NCBI RefSeq assembly: GCF_002127325.2 | Contig: NC_035435.2 | Span: 10,932,289 to 10,996,288 of the forward strand | From: Helianthus annuus | Lineage: Eukaryota; Streptophyta; Magnoliopsida; Asterales; Asteraceae | Direction: 5' to 3' | DNA length: 64,000 nt | Part shown: piece by piece, positions 1 through 15,898 of the stretch | How the letters are laid out: every line of letters starts with the position of its first letter | Position numbering within the stretch: position 1 is the first letter of the stretch | Made by a program: the position numbers and the translations under genes | The notes under the pieces: generated by a model | The model's database searches: none | What the model was told of the DNA's origin: nothing | Seen by the model: only the letters and a program-made list of their open reading frames with translations

Positions 1-1123
1 TGGACACCCTTTGCCAACCCATGTGGACGGGCCACGTTTTGCTGGTAGAAATGTGGGTTGGCAATTTTGACAACTTTTTGAAAGGGTTAATGATCCTTTT
101 GTTTAATAATATAACTTTAACTTTTCTGGCTTATCTCGTGTTGTTATCCTTATCTTCTTGTTTCTTAGTTGTTTTTGTAGTATATTTGTTTAAAGTGGCA
201 AGAGTTGGAAATATATTTAATAAAGTTAGGATATGATCCTAGATCAAATATCCTGATATTGAAAATATTCAAAGTATTTTAGTTCAAGGACCATAGGTTT
301 GGTTGTCAAAGTATAAGGGTCGGTTAGGATAATGAGTATAATCAAAATAGTCAAGGATCATACCTGAGGATCCAAGTTAGGATCCTAACCTTCAATCGAG
401 ACAATCGTAGATAAGATTTTGATGGATAATAAGGATTAAGGATCCTTATGTGTTTCACCTTTGACAATCCTGAAAAACGAAGCACAACTTGGGACTAAGC
501 CAATGTAAGAAATAAATTAGTAACTGGGGACATGCCCAAAGGATAACTGAGAATGATCCCGGAGGATCACTGGGGACAAGCCCAAAGGATAACTGGGGAC
601 AAGCCCAAAGGATCGTATGTAAACTGGAGTATGGCCCTTACTGGCGACTATCCAAACTTAGTGACATGAAAATGTCAAAACCTTAGCTAACGTGAAAACG
701 TTAGAAACCTTAGGAACGGATGTATGGTACGTCTACCATTATACGGAGGATCCTGGGTATAGCCAGTACGATGAGGTTGTCAGCCCCGGAAGTGGGTACT
801 GGTCCCAAAGACGTGAACTATATCAGGATCATCGTGCGCTGCTGGCGGAAACTGGGGATAATCCCAAGGATAACTGGGGACAAGCCCAAGGATCTGCGTT
901 GCTCTTGAAGATCTTTTGACGATATGCTGAAGATACCTGAACTATCATAACTCAAATGGTTCGTGAGAAGAGGATGAAGGATACAGGATCCTTATCCTTT
1001 GGTAAAAAGTAAGGAAATGTAAATGTTTTAAGATAAGGACATTACCAGAGTAAGGATCACTGACATCATCGGGATCCTTCGAGGATACTTCAGTGTGAGG
1101 ATCACATGCTTGAAGGATCATGT
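1..1123 (-). other. Post-pol spacer of element A with short repeats and tetraloop hairpins
   Basis: Non-coding on the sense strand. It contains direct repeats of a ~23-bp unit (AACTGGGGACAAGCCCAAAG) at about 525-612 and 850-895. It also holds three 6-7 bp hairpins with 4-nt loops, written on the + strand: TGACAT-GAAA-ATGTCA (662-677), CTAACGT-GAAA-ACGTTAG (687-704) and ATGGTA-CGTC-TACCAT (724-739). The first two are separated by the linker AAACCTTAG. The + strand here is the strand of the antisense gene seen in copy B. Confidence 0.8.
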
Positions 1124-4429
<3,306 letters not shown>

Positions 4430-7000
4430 CTATTGCTCCCTTGGCTTCGAGGTTGGCTTCATAGATGAGGTATAACAATCCTTAGCCTCCTGCTGATCAC
4501 TGTCGATCTTGATTATCCCCCATGGGCTAGGGAGCTTCACACATTGATGGTAGGTGGATGGGACTGCTTTCATATCATGTATCCAAGGCCTGCCAAGGAT
4601 AACGTTGCAACAAGATAAACAGTCAATAACACAAAATTTCTGATAATTATGTAACCCTTCCACGTAGATTGGGAGTTTGATGTCCCCCAGAGTTTTCTTC
4701 GTTTCTCCACTGAATCCTACAAGCACGGAGGATCTCGGTGTGATGTCTGATTCTGGGATACCCATTTTCTTCAGAACATCAAGCTGGATAATGTTCACTG
4801 AGCTCCCTCCATCAATAAGGATCCTGCGGACAAAATGGTTAGAGATAAAGAGAGTGATAACTAAACTATCATGGTGAGGATCCTGAATGTTAATGCGATC
4901 ATCCTCATCAAATGTTATCATCTTCCCTTCTGAGACACTTGATGTTCTAATAGGCCTTTCACCATTATCCATTTTTGATTCTTTTGCATGTCTTTTGGCC
5001 GCCGAGAAGGATGTACCACAGATGTCTGATCCTCCGGATATAAAGTTGATCACTTGTGCATTTGCCGGAGGTGCTGGAGCTTTTTCGGGGATCCTTTCAG
5101 GATCCTGAGTCCTTTGCTTTTTTCTTCCCAATAATTCTTTTAGATGCCCCTTGCTTAGCAGGTATCCAATTTCTTTTCTTAAGGCTATGCAATCTTCAGT
5201 TAGATGCCCGAAATCCTCATGGTATGCACACCATTTTGACTTGTCTTTAGTCCCGGATGGTTTATCATTCTTCCTGGGCCACCTAGCTTTTTCACCTAGA
5301 TTCTGCATTGCAAGGATTAGTTCATGATTATCAACGGAAAAACAATATTCTGAGATTGGAGGATATTCTTCATCATCCTCTTCTTGGTCAACAGCATGCA
5401 CATTCTTGTTCTCATTTCTATGGTAGGATTTGAATTTGTTGTTCTTGAAGGAGGATCCTTGCTTCTCCTGTTTTGAGGATCCTACTTGTCTCTCCTGGAT
5501 CCTCTTGTCATCCTCTGGCCGGATGAACCTGAGTGCTCGAGTTCTTACTTCATCTAGATTCCTGCATGGTGTCATAACAAGATCATCATAGAATAATGAA
5601 TCCTTAAGCAGTCCCATCTTGAAGGCTTCAACAGCCGTAGCCATATCCAAGTTGGGAATGTCCAAGGATTCTTTACTAAATTTAGTTATATAATCCCTTA
5701 ATGATTCATTATGATTTTGAGTTATCCTGTACAAATCACTAGTTAATTTTTCAAATTTTCTGCTACAAGAGAATTGGTTATTGAATAAATTAACTAAATT
5801 AGCAAATGAAGTAATAGAGTAGGGGGGAAGACTTAGCAGCCACTTAAGAGCTGATCCAGTAAGAGTAGATCCAAATCCTTTACATAGGCATGCTTCCTTC
5901 AACTTTTCTGGGATAGGATTGATCTCCATCCTCTCCCTGTATTGTGCTATATGCTCCTCTGGATCCGTTGTGCCATCATACAGCTTCATGGTAGGGATAT
6001 GGAACCTTTTGGGTACCTCTGCATCACAAATTGGTGGTGCAAAGCGAGATACTTTGTGGCTCCCATCTGCAATCTCTGGGATAGGCTTGACTACCCCTGG
6101 AACACTTGAGATCATCTCTTTTAGCTTCTGCAACTCCCTGGCCATAGCATGATTGGTACCTGTATCCTGCATGAATCCATGGTTAGTGGTAGGATAATTA
6201 TTTAAAGTGTTACCTCCCATTGGGTTCAAGTTAGGGAACCCATATTGCTGGGATTCTGGAACAACGGAGGGACCAGTGGAAGCAATGGTCTGCATTGGAA
6301 TGAAGTCCCCTTGATGGACATCTAGACTTCCTGTTTGCAAACTTTTTAGGGATCCTGGTATCTGGAAGGATCCTGGTGTCTGGGATGATCCTGGAACGAA
6401 GGAGGATCCTTGAACCTGGGATGATCCTGGAACAAAGGAGGATCCTTGGCCCTGGAATGATCCTGGAACAAGGTAGGATCCTTGAAACTGCTGTGCCCCC
6501 GGATAGGCTCCTGAATTCATGAAGGATCCCATGTACTGAGGATAGGATCCTACTGGCTGAAAATGTGAGCCTGATGTCTGAGTCATTGCTGCCGACTTGA
6601 GATGTGATCCTCTTGACTCCCCTATGATTTGCACGTCCGGGATCCCTGATGGCTGGGAAGTGATCATTGGAGTATCGAAGCTCAAGGATTTGGGCATCAG
6701 TGGGGAATGATCCTCTGCCGCTTTCTTTTGTCTTTTGAGGTCTCCAATTTCCCTGAGGATCCTGTCATTAGTCTCATCCTGCCGCTGCATACAATCCTTC
6801 ATCTGCAAAATTAAAGCAAATACATCACTAGTACTGGGAATAGAAGAATTCATAGCAGAAGAAGATAGAGGTTTAGAGAAAGTGGGAGTTGATCTCTTCT
6901 CAGTATTTTTCTGAGATCCTGCCGGTGGAGGAGGCAAAGTGGTCTGTGATGAGGTGACTGCAGACATCGTCGTGGACGTGTTCTTCAATGATGAAGCCAT
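4430..7000 (-). CDS. gag-pro: Gag-protease polyprotein of element A
   Basis: 856-codon ORF counted from the first ATG at 7000. Longer readings start at a TTG codon. It encodes the capsid/nucleocapsid protein and aspartic protease of a Tat element. Order: a Ser/Gly/Pro/Gln-rich N-terminus with repeated PGS(S/F) units, a retrotransposon gag core (about 340-510), an atypical zinc knuckle CX2HX4HX4C (in WCAYHEDFGHLTEDC), and a protease with LIDGGSSVNI in place of the usual D(T/S)G. The ORF is uninterrupted and ends at TAG 4430-4432, followed in frame by CAA TTA and pol. It differs from B at only a few residues (for example T/A near the N-terminus and P/L in two places). Confidence 0.92.
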   Translation of the reverse strand: MASSLKNTSTTMSAVTSSQTTLPPPPAGSQKNTEKRSTPTFSKPLSSSAMNSSIPSTSDVFALILQMKDCMQRQDETNDRILREIGDLKRQKKAAEDHSPLMPKSLSFDTPMITSQPSGIPDVQIIGESRGSHLKSAAMTQTSGSHFQPVGSYPQYMGSFMNSGAYPGAQQFQGSYLVPGSFQGQGSSFVPGSSQVQGSSFVPGSSQTPGSFQIPGSLKSLQTGSLDVHQGDFIPMQTIASTGPSVVPESQQYGFPNLNPMGGNTLNNYPTTNHGFMQDTGTNHAMARELQKLKEMISSVPGVVKPIPEIADGSHKVSRFAPPICDAEVPKRFHIPTMKLYDGTTDPEEHIAQYRERMEINPIPEKLKEACLCKGFGSTLTGSALKWLLSLPPYSITSFANLVNLFNNQFSCSRKFEKLTSDLYRITQNHNESLRDYITKFSKESLDIPNLDMATAVEAFKMGLLKDSLFYDDLVMTPCRNLDEVRTRALRFIRPEDDKRIQERQVGSSKQEKQGSSFKNNKFKSYHRNENKNVHAVDQEEDDEEYPPISEYCFSVDNHELILAMQNLGEKARWPRKNDKPSGTKDKSKWCAYHEDFGHLTEDCIALRKEIGYLLSKGHLKELLGRKKQRTQDPERIPEKAPAPPANAQVINFISGGSDICGTSFSAAKRHAKESKMDNGERPIRTSSVSEGKMITFDEDDRINIQDPHHDSLVITLFISNHFVRRILIDGGSSVNIIQLDVLKKMGIPESDITPRSSVLVGFSGETKKTLGDIKLPIYVEGLHNYQKFCVIDCLSCCNVILGRPWIHDMKAVPSTYHQCVKLPSPWGIIKIDSDQQEAKDCYTSSMKPTSKPREQ

Positions 7001-7077
7001 GTAACTCTTTGAAATGATTTCGAACAAAAGATTTTCTTATGAATGAAGCACCAATTGCCCCACGGTGGGCGCCAAAC

Positions 7078-7805
7078 TGTTTTGGTCAAAAATCACACAA
7101 GGATAATGTAACCAAACTTTATGTAAACGGGGTATGATGCTTGGTTAATTATGAAAGTAAAGGATCACTTCTGTGATAAAGATGCAAAGACACAATGATT
7201 TATACGAGGAAAAAGCCCTTGATCAATGTATGATCTCCGGCATAAAAAACCTCGGGTGATGGCAACTACCGATCACCAACTTCAATATAAGAAAAATATA
7301 GTTACAACTTTGGATGATAATGAGCTGAGTACAAGGATCACTATTGTTTCGAGTGTCTAAGTGTGTGAGAGTTGTGTTGTATGTCGTGTGTCCTCTTCCA
7401 AATGACGGAGAGTGGTATTTATACAAGTGTAGGTGACCTATTTTAGGTAGCTAAACTAATATTCAGCTCATTACCCCTTTAGAAATGAGATACAATCTAG
7501 CCTAAATAGCCGCCCATAAATCAAGCCGAGTTTCCATATCATGTGCAACGTCTATCTTCAATTAAGCTCTTGCCATAATTGTGTAGACGCGTCCCTTGAT
7601 CATGATGCCTAGAGCGTATCCTGCTAGATGTTCCTGCAAAACAATATTGTATTAAGCGGAAGTGGCCGTTAGTATGAGGATCACTATAATGTCCCGTGAT
7701 CCTGATCCTGAAGTCCTGCTGAGGATCACTGTCTGTCAAAGAAACAAGGATCACTGGTTAGGATCACGTATAAGGATCACCTATAATAAAAATCCAGCCC
7801 TAACA
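7078..7805 (-). repeat. 5' LTR of element A
   Basis: 728 bp, the same length as both LTRs of copy B. In sense it begins TGTTAGGGCTGG and ends GACCAAAACA. A TATA box (TATAAATA in sense) lies at 7416-7423. The first ~140 bp of the sense LTR hold many copies of the TGATCCT motif. Confidence 0.95.
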
Positions 7806-8239
7806 GTGGCGATATTGGCTGAAGGGTCAAAAAATTATCGTGGTTTAGGATGGGGCCGAAGGTGAGGAGGTCGGTATCGGGGCGTGGATGGTTGCGAAGG
7901 AGAGGAAGTAGGTTGGGTGGTGGTGGTCTGTGGAATAGGGGTGGTTTGGACAGGTTCGGAAATAGGAGGGGTGGGTAGCGATGGTTCGGTTGTAGTAGTG
8001 GATGGGTTATCAAATATGGTTAATGGTGGATCAGGAATTGTATAAAAAGAAGTGGCGGCTGTGGTGGGTGAAGGAGGGTCGATGGAGGGTTCAGTAACGA
8101 AGGGAAAAACATGCTCGTTAAATCGGACATGGCGAGCAATGTAGATTCGGTGAGTAGTTTGATCAAGGCATTGATATCCATGATGAGATGGGCTATAACC
8201 GAGGAATATACAAGGATTAGAACGAAAATCAATTTTGTG
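7806..8239 (-). pseudogene. Integrase C-terminus and Pro/Thr-rich linker of copia element F
   Basis: Continues the copia product after a frameshift near 8240. It reads a FLGYS-type motif and then a long proline/serine/threonine-rich linker typical of the region between integrase and RT. It stops at the insertion point of element A (7805/7806). Confidence 0.6.
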
Positions 8240-9305
8240 TTAGTTATATGGACGTAAATAAGGAAAACAGAGACATCCGAATACTCGAAGAAATGGGTAA
8301 TCGGGAGGACGTTGGAAAACTACTTGATATGGGGATTTGTTTGAGGAAAGACGAGAAGGTAGACAGTTGATGAGGTAGACGGCGGTTTGAAAAGCGAATG
8401 ACCAAAAAGTTTGAGGTAGTTTGGATTGGGCTAGTAAGGCGAGACCGGTTTCCACGACGTGGCGGTGGCGACGCTCGACAATACCATTCTGTTCCCTCGT
8501 ATGAGGACACGAGCGACGATGTAAAATACCATGGGATGTAAAAAACTGAGTAAGGTTCCGAAACTCGCCACCCCAATCAGTTTGAACACTTTTTAGTTTG
8601 GTGTTAAATTGGCGTTCAACTAGGCGAACGAAATTTGTAAAGGTGGTAAAAAGGTCAGATTTTTGCATGAGCGGGAAATACCACGTATAGCGTGCATGAT
8701 GGTCAACACATAACAAAAAATAACGATAACTGTCAAAGGACGTGGTAGTATGGCCCCAAACATCACAATAAACCAAATCAAGTATGTTTTTACTACGAAA
8801 AGATGAAATAGGCAAAGTAAGTTTCGACATTTTTCCCAATTGACAAGAAGTACACAAAGATGAACAAAGTTTGTTAGAAACAGGTAAAGAAAATGTTTTA
8901 ACAATATGTTGAAAAACTCGAAAGTGAGGATGCCCAAGTCGTTGATGCCACATAGTAGATAGAGCTCAAAAGCAGTGAACGCCATCTTGGAAACCGGTTG
9001 AAAGGAAGGTAGGCGAATGGTGTAGAGACCCTGGTCACTGGGGCCCATGAGGAGGATAGCCCTGGTAGCTTCGTCCTTCACAACAAAAAAGGAAGTGTGA
9101 ATTCAAAGAAAACGTTATTATCTTTGCAAAATTTTTGAACGGAAAGTAGGTTACGTTGTAGGCCCGGGACATGAAGTATGTGATTAAGTTGTAAGTTTTT
9201 GTTTGAGGTAAAAAAGGATTTCGAACCGACATGAAGGATTGGAAGAGAGTTACCGTTACCAACATAGAGGGAGTCATTACCGTAATAGACGCCCGAGTTG
9301 TCCAT
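8240..9305 (-). pseudogene. pol: Protease/GAG-pre-integrase/integrase of copia element F
   Basis: 9305-9078 reads NGNSLPILHVGSKS and LHVPGLQRNLLSV, the end of the protease and the linker. 8953-8240 reads the pre-integrase zinc finger (WHQRLGHPHFRVFQ ... CTSCQLGK) and the integrase core. D (VYCDVWG), D (SVQTDWGGEF) and E (NGIVERRHRH) are all present. The segments are in different frames, with breaks near 9060-8950 and at 8240, after which the product continues in another frame (SNPCIFLGYS). Confidence 0.82.
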
Positions 9306-9629
9306 ATTAGCAAGATCAGGAGTACCATGGGAATTAGCGCCTGTATCCGATGTCCAAGTAGTATATGAGCCCGCTTCAGAGTTAGCATAATTCGCTTGAG
9401 GTGATCCACGAGAAGAACCAGTGTGATTCGGGTACTGTGAGGGAATATGGCCAATACCTCACCTATTGCAATGACCGTAAACCATATTTTGAGTGGACGC
9501 CCAAGCAAATTGGTGAGAGCCTTGTGAACCACCACGATCACAGCCCCCGCGAGAAAACGTACGGCCCCGACCGTATCCACGGGTCGATCTTGAAGAAGCA
9601 GACCGATTGGCATATTTTGCCTGAGGAAC

Positions 9630-10367
9630 CTATGGTGATGCCGATGGTTGAGTTGTGGAAGCAAGTTGGTTTGCCAAAAGTTGAAGGTTGGTAATCTGCT
9701 GCTGAATCGAAGCCAAATCGGGGGCCTGGGAAGTAGTTGCTGCGGCAGTGGGAACATTGAAGACTTGTCGAGAGGCCGATAATGAAGAAAAAGCGGACCG
9801 AGTGATATATTCATGATCACCAATTAAGCCGTGAAGTTCGTTAAATTGAACCGGTGGGGAGCGGGCAAAAAGATTGCTTTTCAAACCATGGTATTCCTCA
9901 TGTAAACCGGCTATAGTAAGCATGACAAGATCTTTGTCTTTGACGGGTTCACCAATATTTGCAAGAGCCGTTGCATATTCTTGAGCACGACTGAGATAAT
10001 CGATACCTTTTTCACCATCTCTCATTAAAATCTTTAAAAGTTGTGTTTTTAGGGTGAACTCATGAGATGAATTCGAAGGAGCATATGCACGTGCTAGACT
10101 TAACCACACTTCCCGAGCCGTGTCACCTTGGATGTGTTGAAACGAAGACTCGGAAACAGTGGAGATAATATTCATGCGAACGTGTGCATCATTAGCAATC
10201 CAGTTTGTAAAATTAGGGTTTGTAGTAGTAGCATCACCGGTTGTAATTTTCTCTTCCGGGCAAGATAACGTGTTTTCAACATAACAATATAATCTATTGG
10301 CCTTTAAAAACGGTTCCATCATGGCTTTCCAGTAGCCATAATTGTTTGGTGTAAGATTTGAATGCAA
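9630..10367 (-). pseudogene. gag: Gag of copia element F
   Basis: About 245 codons of copia capsid (UBN2-type core: GYWKAMMEPFL near the start, then a helical region ending in a Gln-rich LASIQQQITNLQLLANQL). The reading frame breaks near 9630. In another frame downstream a zinc knuckle HCNRCGIGHIPSQCP (about 9470) and the protease region can be read, ending near 9060. The frame break separates capsid from nucleocapsid, so no functional polyprotein is made. Confidence 0.8.
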
Positions 10368-10867
10368 ACTTGTGGGAATTATGGGATGTACGTTCTTGAA
10401 TACTGAAGGCAGTAATCGTTGTCATGATGAGAAAGGCAGTGATTTTGATACCTGATGATAGAAACAGTGATTTCGAAGGTTGGCTGATTGTTCGTTCCAC
10501 GGGGGTTGTTCGTCGGCTATTGTTCGTCGAGAAGGCTGGTTGACGGCAATTGATTTTCTCAAAAAAAAAAAAAAGAAAACACTAAGTGGGGGCGACAACA
10601 ACAATTTAACGGTAGCAAATAATTGTTGAATTCTCCAACATTAAAGGCAATTTATTTTCTCCAACAAAAGGCAATTATTATTGTTTAATTCGAGAAACAT
10701 TAAAGGCAGTGGATAATTATTGGCTGACAGCAATTATTATTGTTGACGGTAACAACAACAGTTTGATGATTTGTTGGTTGATCGCCGGTTGGTTGATTTT
10801 CTTGTGCGGTTGGTTGACGGCGAGTAGGGGTTGTTTAGGGTTTACAAGTTGATTGGCTCTGATACCA

Positions 10868-10982
10868 TATCAACTCATAATTCATTCATTAATTCAATAT
10901 CGAATACAAAGGGGTTTATATATATTCTACTAGTTACAATAACAACCCTCTAACTTATGACAATTAAATGTTTGGCTTAACA
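10868..10982 (-). repeat. Probable 5' LTR of copia element F
   Basis: About 115 bp between the Met-tRNA primer site and the sense start TGTTAAGCCAAACA at 10982. In sense it contains a TATATATAAA stretch typical of short copia LTRs. The inner boundary is uncertain because no CA end is obvious and the partner LTR is outside the window. Confidence 0.55.
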
Positions 10983-11523
10983 ATTATCGTTCTCATTTAC
11001 AGAATCAAAGTGGTCCAATCAAACACACAGTAAGTTTGGGTAAGGCCTTACACTTCACCAGTTTGAATCAAAGAGGGCGCCCAAATGTCTAACTGTTACA
11101 TATAATGTAAGAGTACAGAATCCCATCTTGACTACATACAACTCCCACTGAACTTCAGAACCACTCCCAACCAATGCCTTTATGACTGGCAGTTACGCGA
11201 CAGCGTCTAACACTGATCAAAGAATAGTCTTTAGTAAACGAAAGTTCTAGTATGTATCTCAGGTCAGAGGATACTAAATGAGTATACCTAAATCAAAACA
11301 TCTTATGACTAAGAACCATGAAGATGATTTGATGCGAGTTACATCCAGCGTCCTTCACAATGAGGCCTGTGAATTTGGAAGTCAACTCCTTGAGTCCAAA
11401 GCCAGAATAGTCTTAATTCAGAGTCGTTCCCACGAGTCTGACCGACTACGGATAATTTAGAATACAAGTTCATGGATTAAACGTATCAAAATCGAACACA
11501 GCTATAAGATTCAAACTTTGTAT

Positions 11524-12907
11524 TTAGCCTAGTAAATCAAAGGTGAATTCAAAAGGTATAACTGTTTGAATGTTTGTACATCCAAATGCTAAATCAAAAC
11601 AAATGGTTATCCAATCTAAGACCGATAGCTTGTCCTGAGTCATCGGTTTAGAGAACGGGTCTGCTAGATTTTGATCTGTGTCTATTTTGCTTATTAAGAT
11701 GTCTCCTTGTTCCAGTATTTCCCGTATATAGTGGAACTTTCTTAGAATGTGCTTAACCCTGTGATCCGGGCTCCTTGGTTTGAGCAATGATTCCTGTGTT
11801 ATCATAGAATACCTAGATCGGTTTCTGAACACTTGAAACCACATCGAGGTCGTTGACGAACTACTTCATCCAAGCAGATTCTTCCGCAGCATCTGATGCA
11901 ACTATACATTCAAAATCGGTGTCTGAATCCGCCACTATACTCTGTTTGGAGCTTTTTCCAATAGACCGCTCCTCCATTGAGAGTGAATATAAATCCTAAC
12001 TGTGAGCGAGAATCATCTCAGTCACTTTGGAAGCCAGCATCAGTGTAACACCTTACAGTGAGCTCCTCTTCCACTCCTCCAAACACCAAGAACATATATT
12101 TGGTTCTTCTCAAGTACCTTAGAATGTTTTTTACTGCAGTCCAATGGGCAATGCCAGGACTGTGCTGAAAACGACTGGTCATGCTTAAAGCATACGAGAC
12201 GTTAAGTCTAGTACATAGCATACATGATTGAACCAATCGCTGAAGCATATGGAACTACTTCCATTTGCTTAATTTCAATGTCCGTTGAAGGAGATTGCGA
12301 TTTGTTCAACACGGTTCCTTTAGTCATAGGAACACCTCCATTCTTGGAGTTTTCCATCTTGAAGTGTATCATCATTTTGTGTATGTACGTTCTTTGACTT
12401 AGCCCTAGAAGCCGCTTAGATCTATCCATATAGATTTTCATTCCTAGAAAGCAAGCAGCTTCTCCAAGATCTTTCATTGCGAAGCAAGATCCCAAATAGT
12501 GTTTAACTTCGTTAAGCATAGGGATGTTATTTCCAATGATTAGTATATTATCCACATACAGGATGATATGGTGCTCCCACTAGCCTTTCTGTAAACACAA
12601 GACTCATCTTCATTCTTGACAAAACCAAACTATTTGATCTTCTGGTCAAAATGAAGATTCCAGCTACAAGATGCTTGCTTGAGTCCATAAATGGACTTAT
12701 TGGGTTTGCACACCTTAGTTGGATATTTAGGATCGACGAAACCTTCAGGCCGAACCATATAGACATCTTCAGAGAGATGTCTATTTAGAAGGGCAGTTTT
12801 GACATCCATTTGCCATATATCGTAATCACAATACGCGATTATGGCAAGCAATATCCTGATTGATTTAATCATAACAACGGACGAGAAGGTCTCATCATAG
12901 TCAATAA
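11524..12907 (-). pseudogene. pol: RT and RNase H half of copia element E
   Basis: Fragments in several frames. 12872-12630 reads WQMDVKTALLNRHL and SIYGLKQASCSW (RT). 12555-12208 reads DNILIIGNNIPMLNEVKHYL and FAMKDLGEAACFLGMKIY; the usual YVDD catalytic box falls at a break just upstream. 12248-12018 reads the MTSRFQHSPG...NILRYLR block. 11844-11524 reads the RNase H end (HYIREILEQGDI, ADPFSKPM). Non-functional. The non-coding 10983-11523 to its left is its 3' region. Confidence 0.82.
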
Positions 12908-15898
12908 TGTGACAACCCTCATAATTCCATGTATCCGTACAAATTATTAATGATAATTAAAGTGCTTGATGACTGTGCTGAATCACTTAACTGCTTTCTG
13001 ATTACTGTGTTATACTTACATGTGCTTGTTAACATACTAGTAGTGTACAGAAGTGTTGAAAATTAAAAATGTTACAAAAATATATATATAGGACACTTTA
13101 CGGATTAATTAAGCACTTTAACGGAACAGTATCAAACCGAACAACCGGACATTACCCGGAACACAAAAATATTGTTAAACACATTGTTTTATTTTTCTAA
13201 GCTAGTTAGGGTCTCCGAACACCCTAACACACTATATATTACATAACCCACTTATAACACTAACTACATACTTAGAATCTAACTAAGATCACAAACTACA
13301 TAGTTGAAACCCAACCCTATACCCCCCCACCCATCCTACGGCTACAAGGTAGCCCACACACCATGATTTTATTTGCATATTATAATAGATCTTGTCTCAC
13401 CATTTGAAACATGTTATCCAAGAGTCCTTAACATGTTGGAGGATTTTCTATAAAACCAAAAGTTCACCATCATTCTCATCATTCACACAATAACACTTCA
13501 TCCTACTCTCTCCCTCTTCCTCTTGCTCGGTCGTGAGCCACCACCACCCTCACCACCATCACTTGATCATCTTCAACCAAACTAAGGGCATACATAGGTG
13601 TTATAGTGCATACAACGAAGCTCGGTGTGTTCGGAAGTTGAAGGACTACTCTCATCTTCTTTTATCCACCGCATTTCTTCACTTGAACTTCCCTAGTCTT
13701 GAACTAGTGGTAAGAACTTAGATCCTTGTATTTTCATCTTGTTTAAGTGGTTAATGATGTATCTTGATCAAAATATTAAGAACCCTAATGAATCTTATGT
13801 AGAAGACATGAACATAAACTTGTTAGATGTAGAAATCATGATATTCATGTGTTGTGATGTTTGTTGATTATTGTTTACTCATGTTGTTGATATGGATCAT
13901 CATATGGTCTTGCTAGATCATGATTAAAAACATGATCTAGCAAGATGAGAAAGTGAGAATGTTGTAGGATGATGGAATCATCCACACATAAACCATGAAC
14001 TTGAATGAATGAATGAATGAATGGTTTCTTGAAAAATAAAGATCAAAGTAGGTGATAATCTTGTAGATCTAAAGATCCATGAGTGGTTTTTCAAAACAAC
14101 CAAGTGAAAAATATAAGTTTCATTAAAACTTGGATCTTACATAAACTAATCACATTTTTGGTGGATAAACAAGTGTAGAAACACTTGTGTAACTAGAAAC
14201 TTTCATGAAGAAATATTTTTAGAAAATATGGTGGAAGTTGTAAACACTTAAACTCTTTAAAAATAAAGTTTTTAAAGAACTAATCACATTTTAAAAGGTA
14301 ACAAGACTTACTAAGTATGCTAGTAAGTTACTACATATTTTTATAAACTTTCAGGTTCACAAGTTTATAGTTTATGCTTGTTTTTGGCAAGTTCGGTAAG
14401 TAGAGGTTGCATATTGTTGAATGAGAATTGTTTGAATGAATTTTTGAAAAGAAAATGATATGCTAGTAAGCATGGACACCTCCATTTACAAAGGAAACTC
14501 TGGCGAAATTTCTGAAAATCCAACACTTAGAAAATATTTTTCTAAACAAGCATTACAAGTATATTTTATAACTTGTGTTTCGAATATAAACTTCGCCATA
14601 ATTTTTGGTAACAAAATACAAAGTGTCGGAGGTTGGTTTTTATAAATAAAAATAGGTAAATATATATATTTAGAATATATATCTTATACTAGAACACTTG
14701 TGTGGATACTTGTTTATTTTGTGAGACAGTTATATCATTTTAGGGTAAAATAATGCAACTTAGCAATATAATTTGACATTTGAATTGTGTGGTATGTGGT
14801 AGAAGTAATGAGTAACTAAACCGTATGTAGGATACGTGTTGTGCATGAGAAACTGATTGTTATCTGTACATTATTAGGACGTGCTTGATTTCCTGATTAT
14901 TTGAGTAATTAATCTAACCGAGCAAACCGAGGTGAGTTCACACACTTTCTAAGGCATGGGATTCCCGGTGGTTGGGAATGGGTTAAAGAATTTAAAACAG
15001 AATCTATATATCCTCCTTGGGTAGGATATGTACGGCCATCCTCCATAAGTAGGATGCCAATAATAATTCTGCGTATTCTCCTTGGGTAGAATACGTACGT
15101 TCGTCCTCCTTGGGTAGGACAACAACCTTAAAACTTACTAGACAAAACTCTATCATTCAGTCCCTCATCTTATATCGACTTAATCGCCGAGGCCGATGGC
15201 GAGCGGGTCATTAGTTAATAGCGATATTAGGTTTAACAAACCTCACACCGTGCCGTTCGGACGGGCGTGTACTAATGGACTATGGCAAACTGTCAATGAT
15301 GATAGACATTGACGTATGGCACATTTAATGTTCGTCAGTTGTCGATATGGTACGGTCTAGTAGTTCACATGGGGAAGCCCCCACTGATTATGGATATGGT
15401 TTGGGTAATAAAGAAGGAACTGGTTAATCATACTTTCAACTATGGGGTAACCCCCACGGTAAATAAGCCAACGAAAGACAACCACATTTTCGAAAACAAC
15501 TTAAAACTAAACAACCAAACGTGAACTCACTCAACTTTGTTGTTGACTCGTTGTTGCATGCCTTACAGGTCGTTGAATGCTTATGGAGCTTGCACGAGGA
15601 GGCGGTTGTTGTGGATTATGGATTGTTATGATCGGTGTTAAACATTTAATCCTTATGAACTTATTAAACCTACGTTTTGGACTTTAAGCTTATGAACTAT
15701 GAACTTATTTTTTGGGTTTTACCTTTAATGCTTCCGCTGTTTAATTTGAACTTGGTTAACTAGCTTTTGGTCGCCAATTGTATTGTGGTTGGTTTTATTT
15801 ACTTAATTACGTTGTTCAATATGATTGGTGGCTCGATCCTGGTCATGTCATGCCTCCAAGCAGTGATACTCCACATGGTGGATTTTGGGGGTGTGACA
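12908..15898 (+). repeat. Solo LTR of a Tekay-like gypsy element
   Basis: 2991 bp beginning TGTGACAACC and ending GGGGGTGTGACA, with no internal domain on either side. The last ~1 kb is homologous to the R/U5 part of element D's LTR, sharing TCGACTTAATCGCCG and GGCGAGCGGGTCATTAGTTA. Flanks AATAA (12903-12907) and AATAC (15899-15903) form an imperfect 5-bp target duplication. It interrupts copia E exactly where the RT reads ...TQTQS / IDYDETFS, so it postdates E. A TATA box (CTATAAAAC) near 13448 is followed by a CT-rich leader. No protein is encoded; short ORFs inside are chance. A solo LTR arises by recombination between the two LTRs of a full element. Confidence 0.9.

Larger units (their letters stand above)
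7806..10982 (-). mobile_element. Ty1/copia element F, interrupted by element A
   Basis: Minus-strand copia element. From right to left it has a short 5' LTR (to about 10982), a primer-binding site complementary to initiator Met tRNA (+ strand GGCTCTGATACCA at about 10855), gag, protease and integrase. Element A is inserted just after the integrase, so RT, RNase H and the 3' LTR would lie left of the window. The integrase resembles the Ale/Retrofit group of plant copia elements. Several frameshifts mean it is a dead copy. Confidence 0.82.

Noticed and set aside
8620..9081. Long minus-strand ORFs overlapping the integrase of copia F
   Set aside because: Shadow frames of the copia product; they lack any domain, while the adjacent frame shows clear integrase motifs.
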